The notes beneath the pieces are model-generated. The model was given only the letters and a program-made list of their open reading frames with translations, had not been told where the DNA came from and made no database searches. Positions 42,372-51,086 of a DNA stretch of 64,000 nucleotides are shown one piece after another. The translations under genes and the position numbers were made by a program. Numbering within the stretch: position 1 is the first letter of the stretch; the number at the start of each line of letters is the position of its first letter. The DNA is taken from contig NZ_PUIA01000026.1 of assembly GCF_002967715.1 (NCBI RefSeq), positions 62,001 to 126,000 on the forward strand, in the 5' to 3' direction. The stretch is from Blastopirellula marina (lineage in GTDB: Bacteria > Planctomycetota > Planctomycetia > Pirellulales > Pirellulaceae).

Positions 42372-43640
42372 TTACTTAGCCGCTTCTTCAAACTTCACGT
42401 CGAAGGTGACTGGTTGTTTCAGCTCGAAGATCTTCTTGTCTTGCTCTTCGATCAGAGGATCGAACTGAGGAATTTCGACCGCGTTATTTCCCTGTTCATG
42501 CTTGCGGAACAGGTAGAGATAAGTTTCGTTCTGCGGGCGGAAGCGATCGAAGAATAGCTGATTCTTGCGGAGAATCGCCTGATGAAGCTGTTTTGTCTTG
42601 GCATAAATAGCCGTCGCCGGAATATCGACGCCACGTCCCCACTGCTCGGTGGTAGCCTCCACATCAGGAGAATCCCCAGTACCTTTCAGTATAGCCTTGC
42701 CCTCCTGATAGAAATGAATCGCAAACTGAATTGACTTCGGTGCTTCTTCACCAGGTGCTGGTGGGTAAGGGAGACGGACAAAAACCTTATCATGTGGTTT
42801 CAGGGGGTTAGCAGCAACTGCTTTGCGAGGTACCTCATTAAACCACGTCCAAGGTGCTACGCTTTCGACCATTTTCGGAGCGAGATACCAATACCCGAAT
42901 TCGGTCAGATGCATACCGTTGTCTGTCAAATGCTCTGGCTCGCTCTTTAGGGTCGGCTTGTACTTTGAGAATGCGTCGTTCATGCCCATCGTGCTGTGAC
43001 CGCGATCATAGGCCAATTGCTTGATCGCCTCTCCATAGAGTTCGACATTCGCGTTGTACTCTTCTGGGTTAGGTAAGGGTGGTCCCAGGTTTTCCATCGG
43101 CAGCGGCTTGATCAGCACGATGCGTTTAGTTCGCTTCTCAAGTTCATCGAGCAGTTTTGTGTAGTTCGCTTTAAACTCTTCCAGCCCTTCTTGACCGCGA
43201 AACGCTTCGTTGGTTCCGTAAGCGACGAAAATGATCGTTGGATTCACAAGATCCAGCGACTTGGTCAGATGCGACCAGGCTTCCTGTTGATTGCCAAAGC
43301 GTGCTCGCGAGATGCCCGTGACGGTGTCGCCACTCCAACCCAGGTTTCGCAACGTGAAGTTGGTTTCCGGCAGGGCCAGATTCAGGGCCAACTCGAAGTA
43401 TCCGTACTGCTGCTCTCGCTCGATGAAGGTTCCACCGATCAAGGCAACCCGATCGCCGTCTTGGATCTTGGGCTTGAATTCCCTACGGCCACCAAAGCCG
43501 CCACCCCCACCAAACTGAGCAACGGTGTCAGCACAAATAAGTAGAGTAAGTAAAATCCCCACGAAGCAGGGAATGAGCCGAGAAGTCCAGGGGCTACCAG
43601 TCACAGGCAATGCTCCAGATTCGAGCGAATGAAGGGTCAA
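42372..43640 (-). CDS. SGNH-like hydrolase fold protein with altered nucleophile motif
   Basis: A 422-residue exported protein (hydrophobic segment LIPCFVGILLTLLICADTVAQF, then GGGGGFGGRREF). The SGNH fold is seen: block I reads DRVALIGGTFIEREQQYGYFE, where GGTF stands for GDS, so no catalytic serine; then NLGWSGDTVTG, IIFVAYGTNEAF (block III GxND replaced by GTNEA) and LTEFGYWYLAPKM (family HD replaced). This variant always lies beside the PVC haem protein in planctomycete genomes as far as I recall. It may bind a carbohydrate rather than cleave it. The start is TTG (MTLHSLES), uncertain. Confidence 0.72.
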   Translation of the reverse strand: MTLHSLESGALPVTGSPWTSRLIPCFVGILLTLLICADTVAQFGGGGGFGGRREFKPKIQDGDRVALIGGTFIEREQQYGYFELALNLALPETNFTLRNLGWSGDTVTGISRARFGNQQEAWSHLTKSLDLVNPTIIFVAYGTNEAFRGQEGLEEFKANYTKLLDELEKRTKRIVLIKPLPMENLGPPLPNPEEYNANVELYGEAIKQLAYDRGHSTMGMNDAFSKYKPTLKSEPEHLTDNGMHLTEFGYWYLAPKMVESVAPWTWFNEVPRKAVAANPLKPHDKVFVRLPYPPAPGEEAPKSIQFAIHFYQEGKAILKGTGDSPDVEATTEQWGRGVDIPATAIYAKTKQLHQAILRKNQLFFDRFRPQNETYLYLFRKHEQGNNAVEIPQFDPLIEEQDKKIFELKQPVTFDVKFEEAAK

Positions 43641-43749
43641 ATGGGGTAGGTCAGGCAGGTACTATTAGTTTAGCCCGCAGAAATCTAAACTTCCAGCTAG
43701 GCGCAATCGCACCCCGTTTTGCAGAAAACTTGGCGGCAATTGGCCTCTT

Positions 43750-43780
43750 TTGACCCATTTTCGTACATTCCTGGTAGAAT
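43750..43780 (+). promoter_or_regulatory. putative sigma-70-type promoter of the zinc-ribbon gene
   Basis: TTGACC at 43750-43755 and TAGAAT at 43775-43780 with a 19-base spacer, longer than the ideal 17, but TGG just before the -10 box makes an extended -10. It lies about 95 bases upstream of the ATG at 43876. No experiment supports it. Confidence 0.3.
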
Positions 43781-43875
43781 AGCTGGTTGCCTCTGGCCGC
43801 CGTGGGGAGCCCTTGTCCAATTCCCCTCCCGCGCTTTCGAGCGGTCAGTCGATATTGCCACATTCGGAGCCCCAC

Positions 43876-44955
43876 ATGCTGTTGAGTTCCTGCCCTCGTT
43901 GTCACGACTCCATTCGCATTCCCGCCTCAGCGAAGGAAATGTCAGTTATTCGCTGCCCACGTTGTAGCGAAGAGTTTCCTTTGAGCGAAATCTTCTCGAG
44001 CTTGCCCCCGGAAGCGGAAATCGTCTCTGGCCCAGGCTCCGAAGTCACCATCGCCGTCCCGGTAGGCCTGGCCGATACTAGCGAATACAGCCTGACCGGC
44101 GAATCGATCGAACCGAAAAGCGATTTCCAGATCAAGGAATCGGGACCGCTGGCTGGCAGCCCGCCGATGGCGAAGTTCGACTCCTCGCGTCCGGCCCGCA
44201 AGCCGAAGAAAGCGGAACCCAATGTGATTCTGGAGTTCGCCAAGATCGTGGTGGGCGGGGCCGCGGGTCTGGCAATCGCGGTGCTCATGATCATGTGGTT
44301 CGGTCACCAGGACGTCTTCAAGATCGTTCCGAAGCTTCCACCGGAAGCTTACTTCCTCGTTCCCGACGAGCTGCGAACGGCTGAAATGCGCGAACTTGCA
44401 AACCAAGGGAATGAGCCGACTGAAACGAATCCAGAAGCGGACGTCCCGGTCGAATCGATTCCCACTCAGGAGCCCACCGAGGAAGAGCCTGTCGAAGCGT
44501 CAACCGATCCAGACAATCAGGTATCGCGGAATAATCCGGCAGACAACGCCGACGAAAGCCCTCTAGCGGCTGCGTTTCAACAACAAGTAAACGCCGCGAA
44601 GCAGAAAGCCACACCCCAGAATAAGCCCGAAGCCAAACCCAAGCCGAAACCAGCCGCGCGCAAGGTCAACGCTGAAATGCCGGTCAGCGAGCCGATCATT
44701 GCGGAAGAACCTGCCGCCAAGCCGATGAAGCCTGCAGAAAAACCTGAAGTTGCCGAGGCACCTGCGGAAGAACCCAAGGCCGAACCGACCGAGCCAACCC
44801 CGATCGATTCCACGGTCGTGGAAATGATCACGGAAGCTTCGGAAGAACTCGGGCCGATTGGGGCCGAGATCCCTCCACCCCCTGAGCCCAGTCAGCCTGA
44901 GGCGATCAGTGTGGATAATGTCGACCTATCTCCGGTCGGTGATGGCGATAAGTAG
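43876..44955 (+). CDS. MJ0042-type zinc-ribbon membrane protein with acidic P/E-rich tail
   Basis: A 359-residue protein. The N-terminus has two CxxC pairs: CPRCHDSIRIPASAKEMSVIRCPRCSEEF, an MJ0042-type zinc ribbon common in Myxococcota and Planctomycetota. A single membrane helix follows (VGGAAGLAIAVLMIMWFG), then about 190 residues rich in E, P, A and K (EEPVEASTDPDNQ, PEAKPKPKPAARK, AEEPKAEPTEPTP), probably disordered and extracytoplasmic. Role unknown; such proteins may sense or tether envelope parts. The ATG at 43876 begins just before the first cysteine. Its 3' end overlaps the convergent gmhB by 50 bases. Confidence 0.78.
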   Translation: MLLSSCPRCHDSIRIPASAKEMSVIRCPRCSEEFPLSEIFSSLPPEAEIVSGPGSEVTIAVPVGLADTSEYSLTGESIEPKSDFQIKESGPLAGSPPMAKFDSSRPARKPKKAEPNVILEFAKIVVGGAAGLAIAVLMIMWFGHQDVFKIVPKLPPEAYFLVPDELRTAEMRELANQGNEPTETNPEADVPVESIPTQEPTEEEPVEASTDPDNQVSRNNPADNADESPLAAAFQQQVNAAKQKATPQNKPEAKPKPKPAARKVNAEMPVSEPIIAEEPAAKPMKPAEKPEVAEAPAEEPKAEPTEPTPIDSTVVEMITEASEELGPIGAEIPPPPEPSQPEAISVDNVDLSPVGDGDK

Positions 44956-45610
44956 AAGCGAACTTGGGCGGCTTCACACTCTGCGGTTGAGTCTGGTTAA
45001 GAGCGGACAAGATCTGCTCAACCGCGGCAGCCAGGTCGTCGACAATGTTCGTAACTAATGCCGCCCCGGTGGCTTCTGCTTCGCGAAGAAGTTCTTCTTC
45101 GGTCTGCATGCCATATCCGGTTCGGACCAGGATGCCTCGGGCCCCGGCGTTGACGGCGGCTCGTAGATCGGATCGCTTGTCCCCCACGACGTAGGCCTGA
45201 CTGAGGGAGACGTTTTCTTGAGCGGCCGCGGCGCTAAGCATACCGATGCGTGGCTTGCGGCACTCGCAATCGACCGCGTACTTCTTTACGATTGCATCGG
45301 GATGATGGGGGCAATAGTAGTATGCGTTGATGGACGCTCCGTGGTCGGCCAGGAGCTTGTCCATATAATTGTGCACGTCCTGAACATCGTCCTCGGTGTA
45401 ATAACCACGAGCAATGCCAGACTGGTTCGTGACGACAATCACCGGAATGCCGACTTGATTCAGGCGTGCAATCGCCTCGGCGGCTCCTGGAATGATCCGC
45501 AATTGATGGGGCGAGCCGAGGTACTTTACCTCTTCGTTGATCGTGCCATCGCGGTCCAGGAAGACGGCCGGTCGGCCAGGGCCAGTCCAAATTTTCGTAT
45601 CTATCGCCAT
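44906..45610 (-). CDS. gmhB: D-glycero-beta-D-manno-heptose-1,7-bisphosphate 7-phosphatase
   Basis: A 234-residue HAD-type phosphatase, GmhB/HisB-N group. FLDRDGTINEEV holds the two catalytic aspartates, VVTNQSGIARGYY the second motif, the zinc-binding loop CPHHPDAIVKKYAVDCECRKPRIGML is complete (Cys/His then CxC), and YVVGDKRSDLRAAVNAGARGILVRTG gives motif IV. It removes the 7-phosphate in heptose synthesis for LPS or glycans; some homologues act in other sugar pathways. No other heptose gene is in the window. The last 17 codons are read antisense through the end of the zinc-ribbon gene. Divergent from ppk1. Confidence 0.85.
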   Translation of the reverse strand: MAIDTKIWTGPGRPAVFLDRDGTINEEVKYLGSPHQLRIIPGAAEAIARLNQVGIPVIVVTNQSGIARGYYTEDDVQDVHNYMDKLLADHGASINAYYYCPHHPDAIVKKYAVDCECRKPRIGMLSAAAAQENVSLSQAYVVGDKRSDLRAAVNAGARGILVRTGYGMQTEEELLREAEATGAALVTNIVDDLAAAVEQILSALNQTQPQSVKPPKFASTYRHHRPEIGRHYPH

Positions 45611-45718
45611 GCCAGCAGGTCCATGCTAGAACTCAGAGAGACCTCTTCGAGGGGTCGTTGTAATATTTTCGTCGACCAACCCCAAGACCAATCTTCACCG
45701 TTAATTCAGTCGGAAACC

Positions 45719-45781
45719 TACATCTGGGGGCCCCAGTCGGCATCCTTATGAGATAGAATTGTTCTTTCCACCCCAGATGTA
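45719..45781. promoter_or_regulatory. 11-bp inverted repeat with internal palindrome before ppk1
   Basis: TACATCTGGGG (45719-45729) and CCCCAGATGTA (45771-45781) are perfectly complementary with 41 bases between. The first arm also takes part in the local palindrome CTGGGGGCCCCAG (45724-45736), so two alternative pairings exist. A -10-like TAGAAT (45754-45759) lies between the arms. The region is 40-100 bases upstream of the ppk1 ATG and in the gap to the divergent gmhB. Confidence 0.45.
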
Positions 45782-45822
45782 ACACAAGCAAAGCTTTCCG
45801 CAGAAAAAGGCTCTAAGGACTG

Positions 45823-47994
45823 ATGACGCAGGAAATTACGGCACGCTTGATTGACCAGAATCTGAAGACTTCCTTGCCCGAAACGGATCTTACCGATAAT
45901 TCCTGGCGAGACGCCTACTCTGACCGCGACCTGGGATGGCTTCAATTCAACAGCCGCGTCCTTCACGAGGCGCTCGACGACCGCAACCCAGGCCTCGAGC
46001 GAATCAAGTTCCTGGCGATTTTCACGTCGAACCTGGACGAGTTCTTCATGAAGCGGATTGGCCTTTTGCGAACTCGCAGTCAGGCCGAACGTCTTAAGAA
46101 TAAGGTCATCGGCCCTGTACCTGTGCAACAGCGTCTGCAAGAGATGCGGCAGGTCATCATCCCTATGCTGAAGCAGCGGGCCAAGTGTTTCCGTAGGGAA
46201 CTCAAGCCGCTGCTGGCCGAGCATAACATCCATCTCTTAGATTGGGATCAACTCACCGATTCGCAACGCGAGAAAGCCCATCTCTTTTTCAACCGCAACG
46301 TCTACCCGGCGCTGACGCCGTTGGCGCTCGATCCTGGACACCCTTTCCCCTACATGTCGAATCTCTCGACTTCGCTGGGCTTTGTGCTGCGTGTGCCTGA
46401 CTCGGAAGAAAACCTGTTTGCCCGGGTCAAGGTTCCCAACATTCTGCCGCAATGGATCCAACTCGATTCTGAGATGGATGATGCTCGGTCGTATATTCGC
46501 CTGGCCGATCTCATTCATTACAACGCCGAGAAGCTATTCCCCGGCATGACGATCATCGACTCGACCTTGTTCCGCATTACGCGCAACTCGGAGGTGGAAA
46601 TCGAAGACGACGACGACTCGGAAAGCATCCGCACGATCGTCGCGGAAGAACTGCGTCAAAGAAAGTTCGAGCCAGTCGTGCGTCTTGAACTTTCAGAAGA
46701 TCCCAACCCGTGGGTTCGCTCGCTACTGATGCATCAATTCGATCTCTCGGAAGATGATGTCTACGAGGTGCCTGGCGAGCTGGATTACGCCGGGATGTGG
46801 CCGCTAGCATCGCTCGACATCAAAGAACTTCGCGATGAACCCTGGAACCCGATCGTTCCGGCTGACCTCGCTGGCGAAGAGGCCGATATTTTCTCGGTTA
46901 TCAAGTCTGGCGACTTCCTGGTTCATCATCCGTACGAAAGCTTCGATGCCAGTGTCGAGCAGTTCATTCGTGCCGCGGCGAACGATCCGAAAGTGATCGC
47001 GATCAAGATGACGGTATACCGAGTCGGGGACGACACGCCGTTCGTTCGCAGCTTGATTCGTGCCGCTGAGACTGGCAAGCAAGTGGCCTGCCTGATCGAA
47101 CTCAAAGCACGCTTCGACGAAGAACGCAATCTTCACTGGGCGAAGGAACTTGAGAAGATCGGGGCCCACGTTGTGTACGGTGTCCTCGGCCTGAAGACCC
47201 ACACGAAAATTGCCCTCGTGGTGCGTCAAGAGTCCGATGGCATCCGCTGCTATGCGCATATTGGTACCGGCAACTACCACGTGAAAACGGCACGTTTGTA
47301 CACCGACCTGGGGCTATTTACCTGTGATCCGATGCTAACGACCGACGTGGTGAACCTGTTTCATGCCCTGACAGGACGTTCTCGTGAACCGAATTTCCAA
47401 AAGCTGCTAGTGGCCCCCACGAACATGCGGGAGCAGTTCTTGGAAAAGACGCGTCGCGAGATTGAGAACAAAAAAGCTGGTAAGCCGGCCATGATTATTT
47501 TCAAGGTCAACCAGCTGGAAGATCCGGAAATGTGCCAAGGGATCATTGCCGCATCCCAGGCTGGTGTTCAGGTCGAATGCATTGTACGTGGGTTCTCTTG
47601 CCTGCGGGCGGGTTTGCCTGGTCTCACCGATAACGTGACCATCCGTAGTATCATCGGCCGGTTTCTCGAACATTCGCGCATCTTCTACTTCGCCAACGGC
47701 TCGGAAGACCCACTCGACGGCGAATTCTATATCGGCTCGGCGGACTGGATGCAGCGGAACTTGAGTAACCGCGTCGAAGCCTGTGCACCGATTGAATTAC
47801 GTGCACACAAAGAGCGAGTATGGGAGATTCTCGACGTACTGATGAAAGATCGCCGTCAGGCCTGGGTGATGAATCCTGACGGAGACTACGAGCAACTCGT
47901 TCCTACCGACGACGACAGCGACATCTCGCGTCTTGGTACGCATCGCACGCTGATGCTTCTGACCCAACAACGTCTCAAAGAACGTATTAAATAG
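45823..47994 (+). CDS. ppk1: polyphosphate kinase 1
   Basis: PPK1 (723 residues, usual about 690-720) makes inorganic polyphosphate from ATP. The N-terminal domain has DLGWLQFNSRVLHEALDDRNPGLERIKFLAIFTSNLDEFFMKRIG. The catalytic core contains KMTVYRVGDDTPFVRSLIRAAETGKQVACLIELKARFDEERNLHWAKELE, the phospho-accepting histidine in YAHIGTGNYHVKTARLYTDLGLFTCD, and a second conserved histidine in LEHSRIFYFANGS. Polyphosphate serves energy and phosphate storage and stress responses. Start is ATG 45823. A long inverted repeat lies just upstream. No exopolyphosphatase gene follows. Confidence 0.97.
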   Translation: MTQEITARLIDQNLKTSLPETDLTDNSWRDAYSDRDLGWLQFNSRVLHEALDDRNPGLERIKFLAIFTSNLDEFFMKRIGLLRTRSQAERLKNKVIGPVPVQQRLQEMRQVIIPMLKQRAKCFRRELKPLLAEHNIHLLDWDQLTDSQREKAHLFFNRNVYPALTPLALDPGHPFPYMSNLSTSLGFVLRVPDSEENLFARVKVPNILPQWIQLDSEMDDARSYIRLADLIHYNAEKLFPGMTIIDSTLFRITRNSEVEIEDDDDSESIRTIVAEELRQRKFEPVVRLELSEDPNPWVRSLLMHQFDLSEDDVYEVPGELDYAGMWPLASLDIKELRDEPWNPIVPADLAGEEADIFSVIKSGDFLVHHPYESFDASVEQFIRAAANDPKVIAIKMTVYRVGDDTPFVRSLIRAAETGKQVACLIELKARFDEERNLHWAKELEKIGAHVVYGVLGLKTHTKIALVVRQESDGIRCYAHIGTGNYHVKTARLYTDLGLFTCDPMLTTDVVNLFHALTGRSREPNFQKLLVAPTNMREQFLEKTRREIENKKAGKPAMIIFKVNQLEDPEMCQGIIAASQAGVQVECIVRGFSCLRAGLPGLTDNVTIRSIIGRFLEHSRIFYFANGSEDPLDGEFYIGSADWMQRNLSNRVEACAPIELRAHKERVWEILDVLMKDRRQAWVMNPDGDYEQLVPTDDDSDISRLGTHRTLMLLTQQRLKERIK

Positions 47995-48111
47995 TCCTTT
48001 TTTTCGACGGCTGAACCAATTTCCAGCTTGGTCGTATATCGACAAGTGCGAATGATTTCGAAAGTTCGTTTTCCCCAGGAGAGTCACCCTTCGCCTTAGG
48101 AGTACCGATCG

Positions 48112-49233
48112 ATGACTACACTTCGCGTATTTCTCCCTACCGCATTGATTGCCATCTTCCTGTTTTCCAGTTCGCTCAACGCCCAGGAACGCGTTGCTTC
48201 GGCTCCGCAGGATTTCACTCCCCAGTGGAATGCCAAGCAGCTGGAATTTACGCCAGAAGAACAGCGAAACATCTACGTTTACGAGCAAGGTAATCGTGCC
48301 GTGGTTCATATCACCACGCGAAGTGTCCAAATCGACAACTTCTTTATGATGGAACGCCCTGCGGAAGGTTCGGGCAGCGGAAGCGTGCTCGACAAGCAAG
48401 GACTCATCCTGACCAACTACCACGTGATCGAAGGAGCCCGCGAGATCCGTGCAACGCTCTTCGATGGCGAAAGCTATTACGCGGCACTCGTTGGGCAGGA
48501 TCCGGTTAACGACATCGCGGTATTGAAAATCGAAGCCCCCGAAGAGGTTCTTCATCCGGTTCAATTCGGGGACTCTTCGCGTCTGAAAGTTGGCCAAAAG
48601 GTTTATGCCATCGGCAATCCATTCGGCCTGGAAAGAACGATGACCATTGGCATCATCTCAAGCTTAAATCGAGTTCTGCCATCGCGTAGCGGCCGAACGA
48701 TGAAGTCAATCATTCAAATTGACGCAGCTTTGAATCGAGGAAACTCCGGCGGACCGCTGTTTGACAGTAGTGGTCGTCTTATTGGGATGAACACAGCCAT
48801 CGCATCGAGTACTGGCGAAAACACGGGAGTCGGATTTGCGATCCCCGCCACTGCAATCCAGCGAGTGGTGCCTCAACTGGTTAAGAATGGGCGCGTCATT
48901 CGCCCCGACATCGGAATCACGCGCGTCTATCAAACCGAGCAGGGACTGACGGTCGCGACGGTGGCGGCTGGCGGACCTGCGGATGAAGCTGGAATTCGCG
49001 GATTTCGACTCGTTCGCGAGCAGGTCCAACGGGGTCCGTTCGTCTACGAGCAGACTCGACTCGATCGCAGCGAAGCCGATACGATCGTTGGAATTGACGG
49101 GCACCAGGTCCAATCGGCAGACGACCTCCTCTCGTCTATCGAGAATAAGACGCCGGGAGAAGAGGTCGTATTGAGTGTCATACGACAGGGGGAAAAGGTC
49201 TCGGTCCCTGTGGAACTCGGCCTGGGAGATTGA
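48112..49233 (+). CDS. HtrA/DegP-type trypsin-like serine protease with PDZ domain
   Basis: A 373-residue envelope protease. Signal VFLPTALIAIFLFSSSLNAQ; catalytic triad His in LILTNYHVIEGAREI, Asp in GQDPVNDIAVLKIEAPE, Ser in ALNRGNSGGPLFDSSGRLIGMNTAI. The C-terminal PDZ domain is GLTVATVAAGGPADEAGIRGF...TIVGIDGHQVQSADDLLSSIENKTPGEEVVLSVIRQGE, with an insertion (RLVREQVQRGPFVYEQTRLDRS). HtrA proteins degrade or refold damaged envelope proteins. Only one PDZ domain is present, as in DegS-like proteins, but the N-terminus is a cleavable signal. The convergent sulfatase ends two bases beyond its stop. Confidence 0.93.
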   Translation: MTTLRVFLPTALIAIFLFSSSLNAQERVASAPQDFTPQWNAKQLEFTPEEQRNIYVYEQGNRAVVHITTRSVQIDNFFMMERPAEGSGSGSVLDKQGLILTNYHVIEGAREIRATLFDGESYYAALVGQDPVNDIAVLKIEAPEEVLHPVQFGDSSRLKVGQKVYAIGNPFGLERTMTIGIISSLNRVLPSRSGRTMKSIIQIDAALNRGNSGGPLFDSSGRLIGMNTAIASSTGENTGVGFAIPATAIQRVVPQLVKNGRVIRPDIGITRVYQTEQGLTVATVAAGGPADEAGIRGFRLVREQVQRGPFVYEQTRLDRSEADTIVGIDGHQVQSADDLLSSIENKTPGEEVVLSVIRQGEKVSVPVELGLGD

Positions 49234-49235
49234 GT

Positions 49236-50957
49236 TCAGTCTCCTTCACGCACTGGACTGACCACGACATCGCCCGTTGTTGAGTTGTCTTTGATGAACT
49301 CGCGTGGTGTGCCTTCGGCTTGCAGCCAAACGTCCATCAAGCCGGTCCCGGGCGTTAACGGAAGCACGGTGACCGGTTCCTTTAGATTCTCGATATCGTA
49401 GGCGAAAACGTTCCCTAGCCACTGTACCATCAGCTTTTCGCCTGGCTTGGCTACCTGATTCAAACGCAATTGCACCAACAGCGGCTCTTGTACTTCTACC
49501 CTCCAGCCGAGGTGCCGCGAACCTTGGTAGTATCCGTCCTGGTAGCGACATAGAAGAGTCGACTCGGTCGCTCTCGCCCCCAACAAGATCGCTGGCGTAG
49601 CAAACTCTCGTGAAGCCTTCACATCCGCAAACCAGGCATCGTAGGCCTTGGTGAGCTCCGCTACCTTCTCTGGCATCTGTTTGGCCAGATCATTTTGTTC
49701 GCTAGGATCCTTACTTAAATCAAAAAGCTGAAAACCCGTTCGCTGCTTCTCTGGCACATCTGTCAGCTTCTCGTGCCCGAAGCTACCGTCATTCATAACG
49801 AGCTTATACCGCTCACCCAGAACGGCCGCGTTGTGATACGGTTCTGGATCTAGCCCACGATGCACTTGAAAGAAGAGTTTGCGGGGCTCTACTTCTTTCT
49901 GCTTGCCACTTAGTTGCGGCCAAAAACTAACGCCGTCGATCTTGTTTGGCAAATCGGCCTGAATGCTAGTTGCTTCAATTAACGTTGGCAACCAATCGAG
50001 GTGGGCGTGACGCGTACTTACTTGATCTCCTCCCTTCAGTTTGGCAGGCCACTGGACGAAGCAAGGAACGTGAATCCCTCCTTCAAGCACCATAGACTTT
50101 CGCCCACTAAGATCTCCATTGAACCTCTTCTGCTGCGGGCCATTGTCGGTCAGAAAGATGACGATCGTGTTTTCTCGCAGTTTCAATGCATCGAGTGTTT
50201 TCAGTAGTCGAGCAAAATTCTCGTCAATGTTCTCGACCATGGCATACACCTTCGCGGTGACTTCGTCTTGTTCTTGGTCGGCATAACGCTTCCACGCGGC
50301 CTCGTCCACAATCAGCGGCGTGTGGGGGGCATTCGTGGCGATGTAAGCAAAGAAGGGGACATCTTGGCTATCCCTGATGAAGTCGATAGCGGCGTTGAAA
50401 AAGACATCGGTACAATATCCTTGGGCTTGGACAGGTTCGCCATTCTTCCACAATAGCGGATCAAAATAGTCGTTAGGTTGATCAGGAGGCTGGGTGATTC
50501 CGCCTGACTTGTGAACGAGACTTTCCTGAAAACCCTGATCTTGCGGCCGCAAAGGATAGTTGTCACCTAAATGCCATTTGCCGAAGATACCGGTAACATA
50601 CCCGGCATCCTGAAACACCTCGGCCATTGTCTTCTCCTCACTGGCCATTCTGGCTGCACCTCGCGAGGTATGAATAACACCAGTCCGGTAAAAGTAACGC
50701 CCTGTCATCAACGCAGCACGTGTAGGGGCACATACTGGGCTGCAATAGAATTGGGTTAGTTGGGTTCCTTCTCGTGCGAATTGATCGAGATGGGGCGTGC
50801 GTACAACCTGGTTTCCGTGGATACCAACATCGCCATACCCTTGGTCGTCAGTCATGACCAGAACAACGTTAGGACGCTGCGTGGCCCAAGCGGAAGCTCC
50901 AAACACGACGAGAAGCAAACATGCCGAAAAAAACGGGCGAAAGGTCGTAAGAGGCAT
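49236..50957 (-). CDS. secreted sulfatase with canonical CAPTR motif
   Basis: A 573-residue sulfatase. Signal FRPFFSACLLLVVFGASAWATQ; NVVLVMTDDQGYGDVGIHGN holds metal ligands; the maturation motif is FYCSPVCAPTRAALMTGRYFYRTGV, matching CxPxR so formylglycine can form; FGKWHLGDNYPLRPQDQGF; and IVIFLTDNGPQQKRFNGDLSGRK. After the catalytic domain a C-terminal extension of about 110 residues (ATESTLLCRYQDGYYQGSRHLGWRVEVQEPLLVQLRLNQ) has a beta-sandwich look and may bind carbohydrate. Likely removes sulfate from algal polysaccharides. ATG 50957 starts the signal; a further 20 codons are open upstream. Confidence 0.93.
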   Translation of the reverse strand: MPLTTFRPFFSACLLLVVFGASAWATQRPNVVLVMTDDQGYGDVGIHGNQVVRTPHLDQFAREGTQLTQFYCSPVCAPTRAALMTGRYFYRTGVIHTSRGAARMASEEKTMAEVFQDAGYVTGIFGKWHLGDNYPLRPQDQGFQESLVHKSGGITQPPDQPNDYFDPLLWKNGEPVQAQGYCTDVFFNAAIDFIRDSQDVPFFAYIATNAPHTPLIVDEAAWKRYADQEQDEVTAKVYAMVENIDENFARLLKTLDALKLRENTIVIFLTDNGPQQKRFNGDLSGRKSMVLEGGIHVPCFVQWPAKLKGGDQVSTRHAHLDWLPTLIEATSIQADLPNKIDGVSFWPQLSGKQKEVEPRKLFFQVHRGLDPEPYHNAAVLGERYKLVMNDGSFGHEKLTDVPEKQRTGFQLFDLSKDPSEQNDLAKQMPEKVAELTKAYDAWFADVKASREFATPAILLGARATESTLLCRYQDGYYQGSRHLGWRVEVQEPLLVQLRLNQVAKPGEKLMVQWLGNVFAYDIENLKEPVTVLPLTPGTGLMDVWLQAEGTPREFIKDNSTTGDVVVSPVREGD

Positions 50958-51086
50958 ATCGAAAGAAATATATTGTGAGGAACGAAATTCGAACAAGCGT
51001 CTCCCTATTGTCCCCAAGAAGAGATCGCTTTTCCATGAAATTCAATCGACAATCGGACCAATGCCCCGACTACAACCATTATTTGC

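Noticed and set aside
47797-48597. Minus-strand frame of 266 codons opposite ppk1 and the protease gene
   Set aside because: Antisense shadow of two conserved genes.
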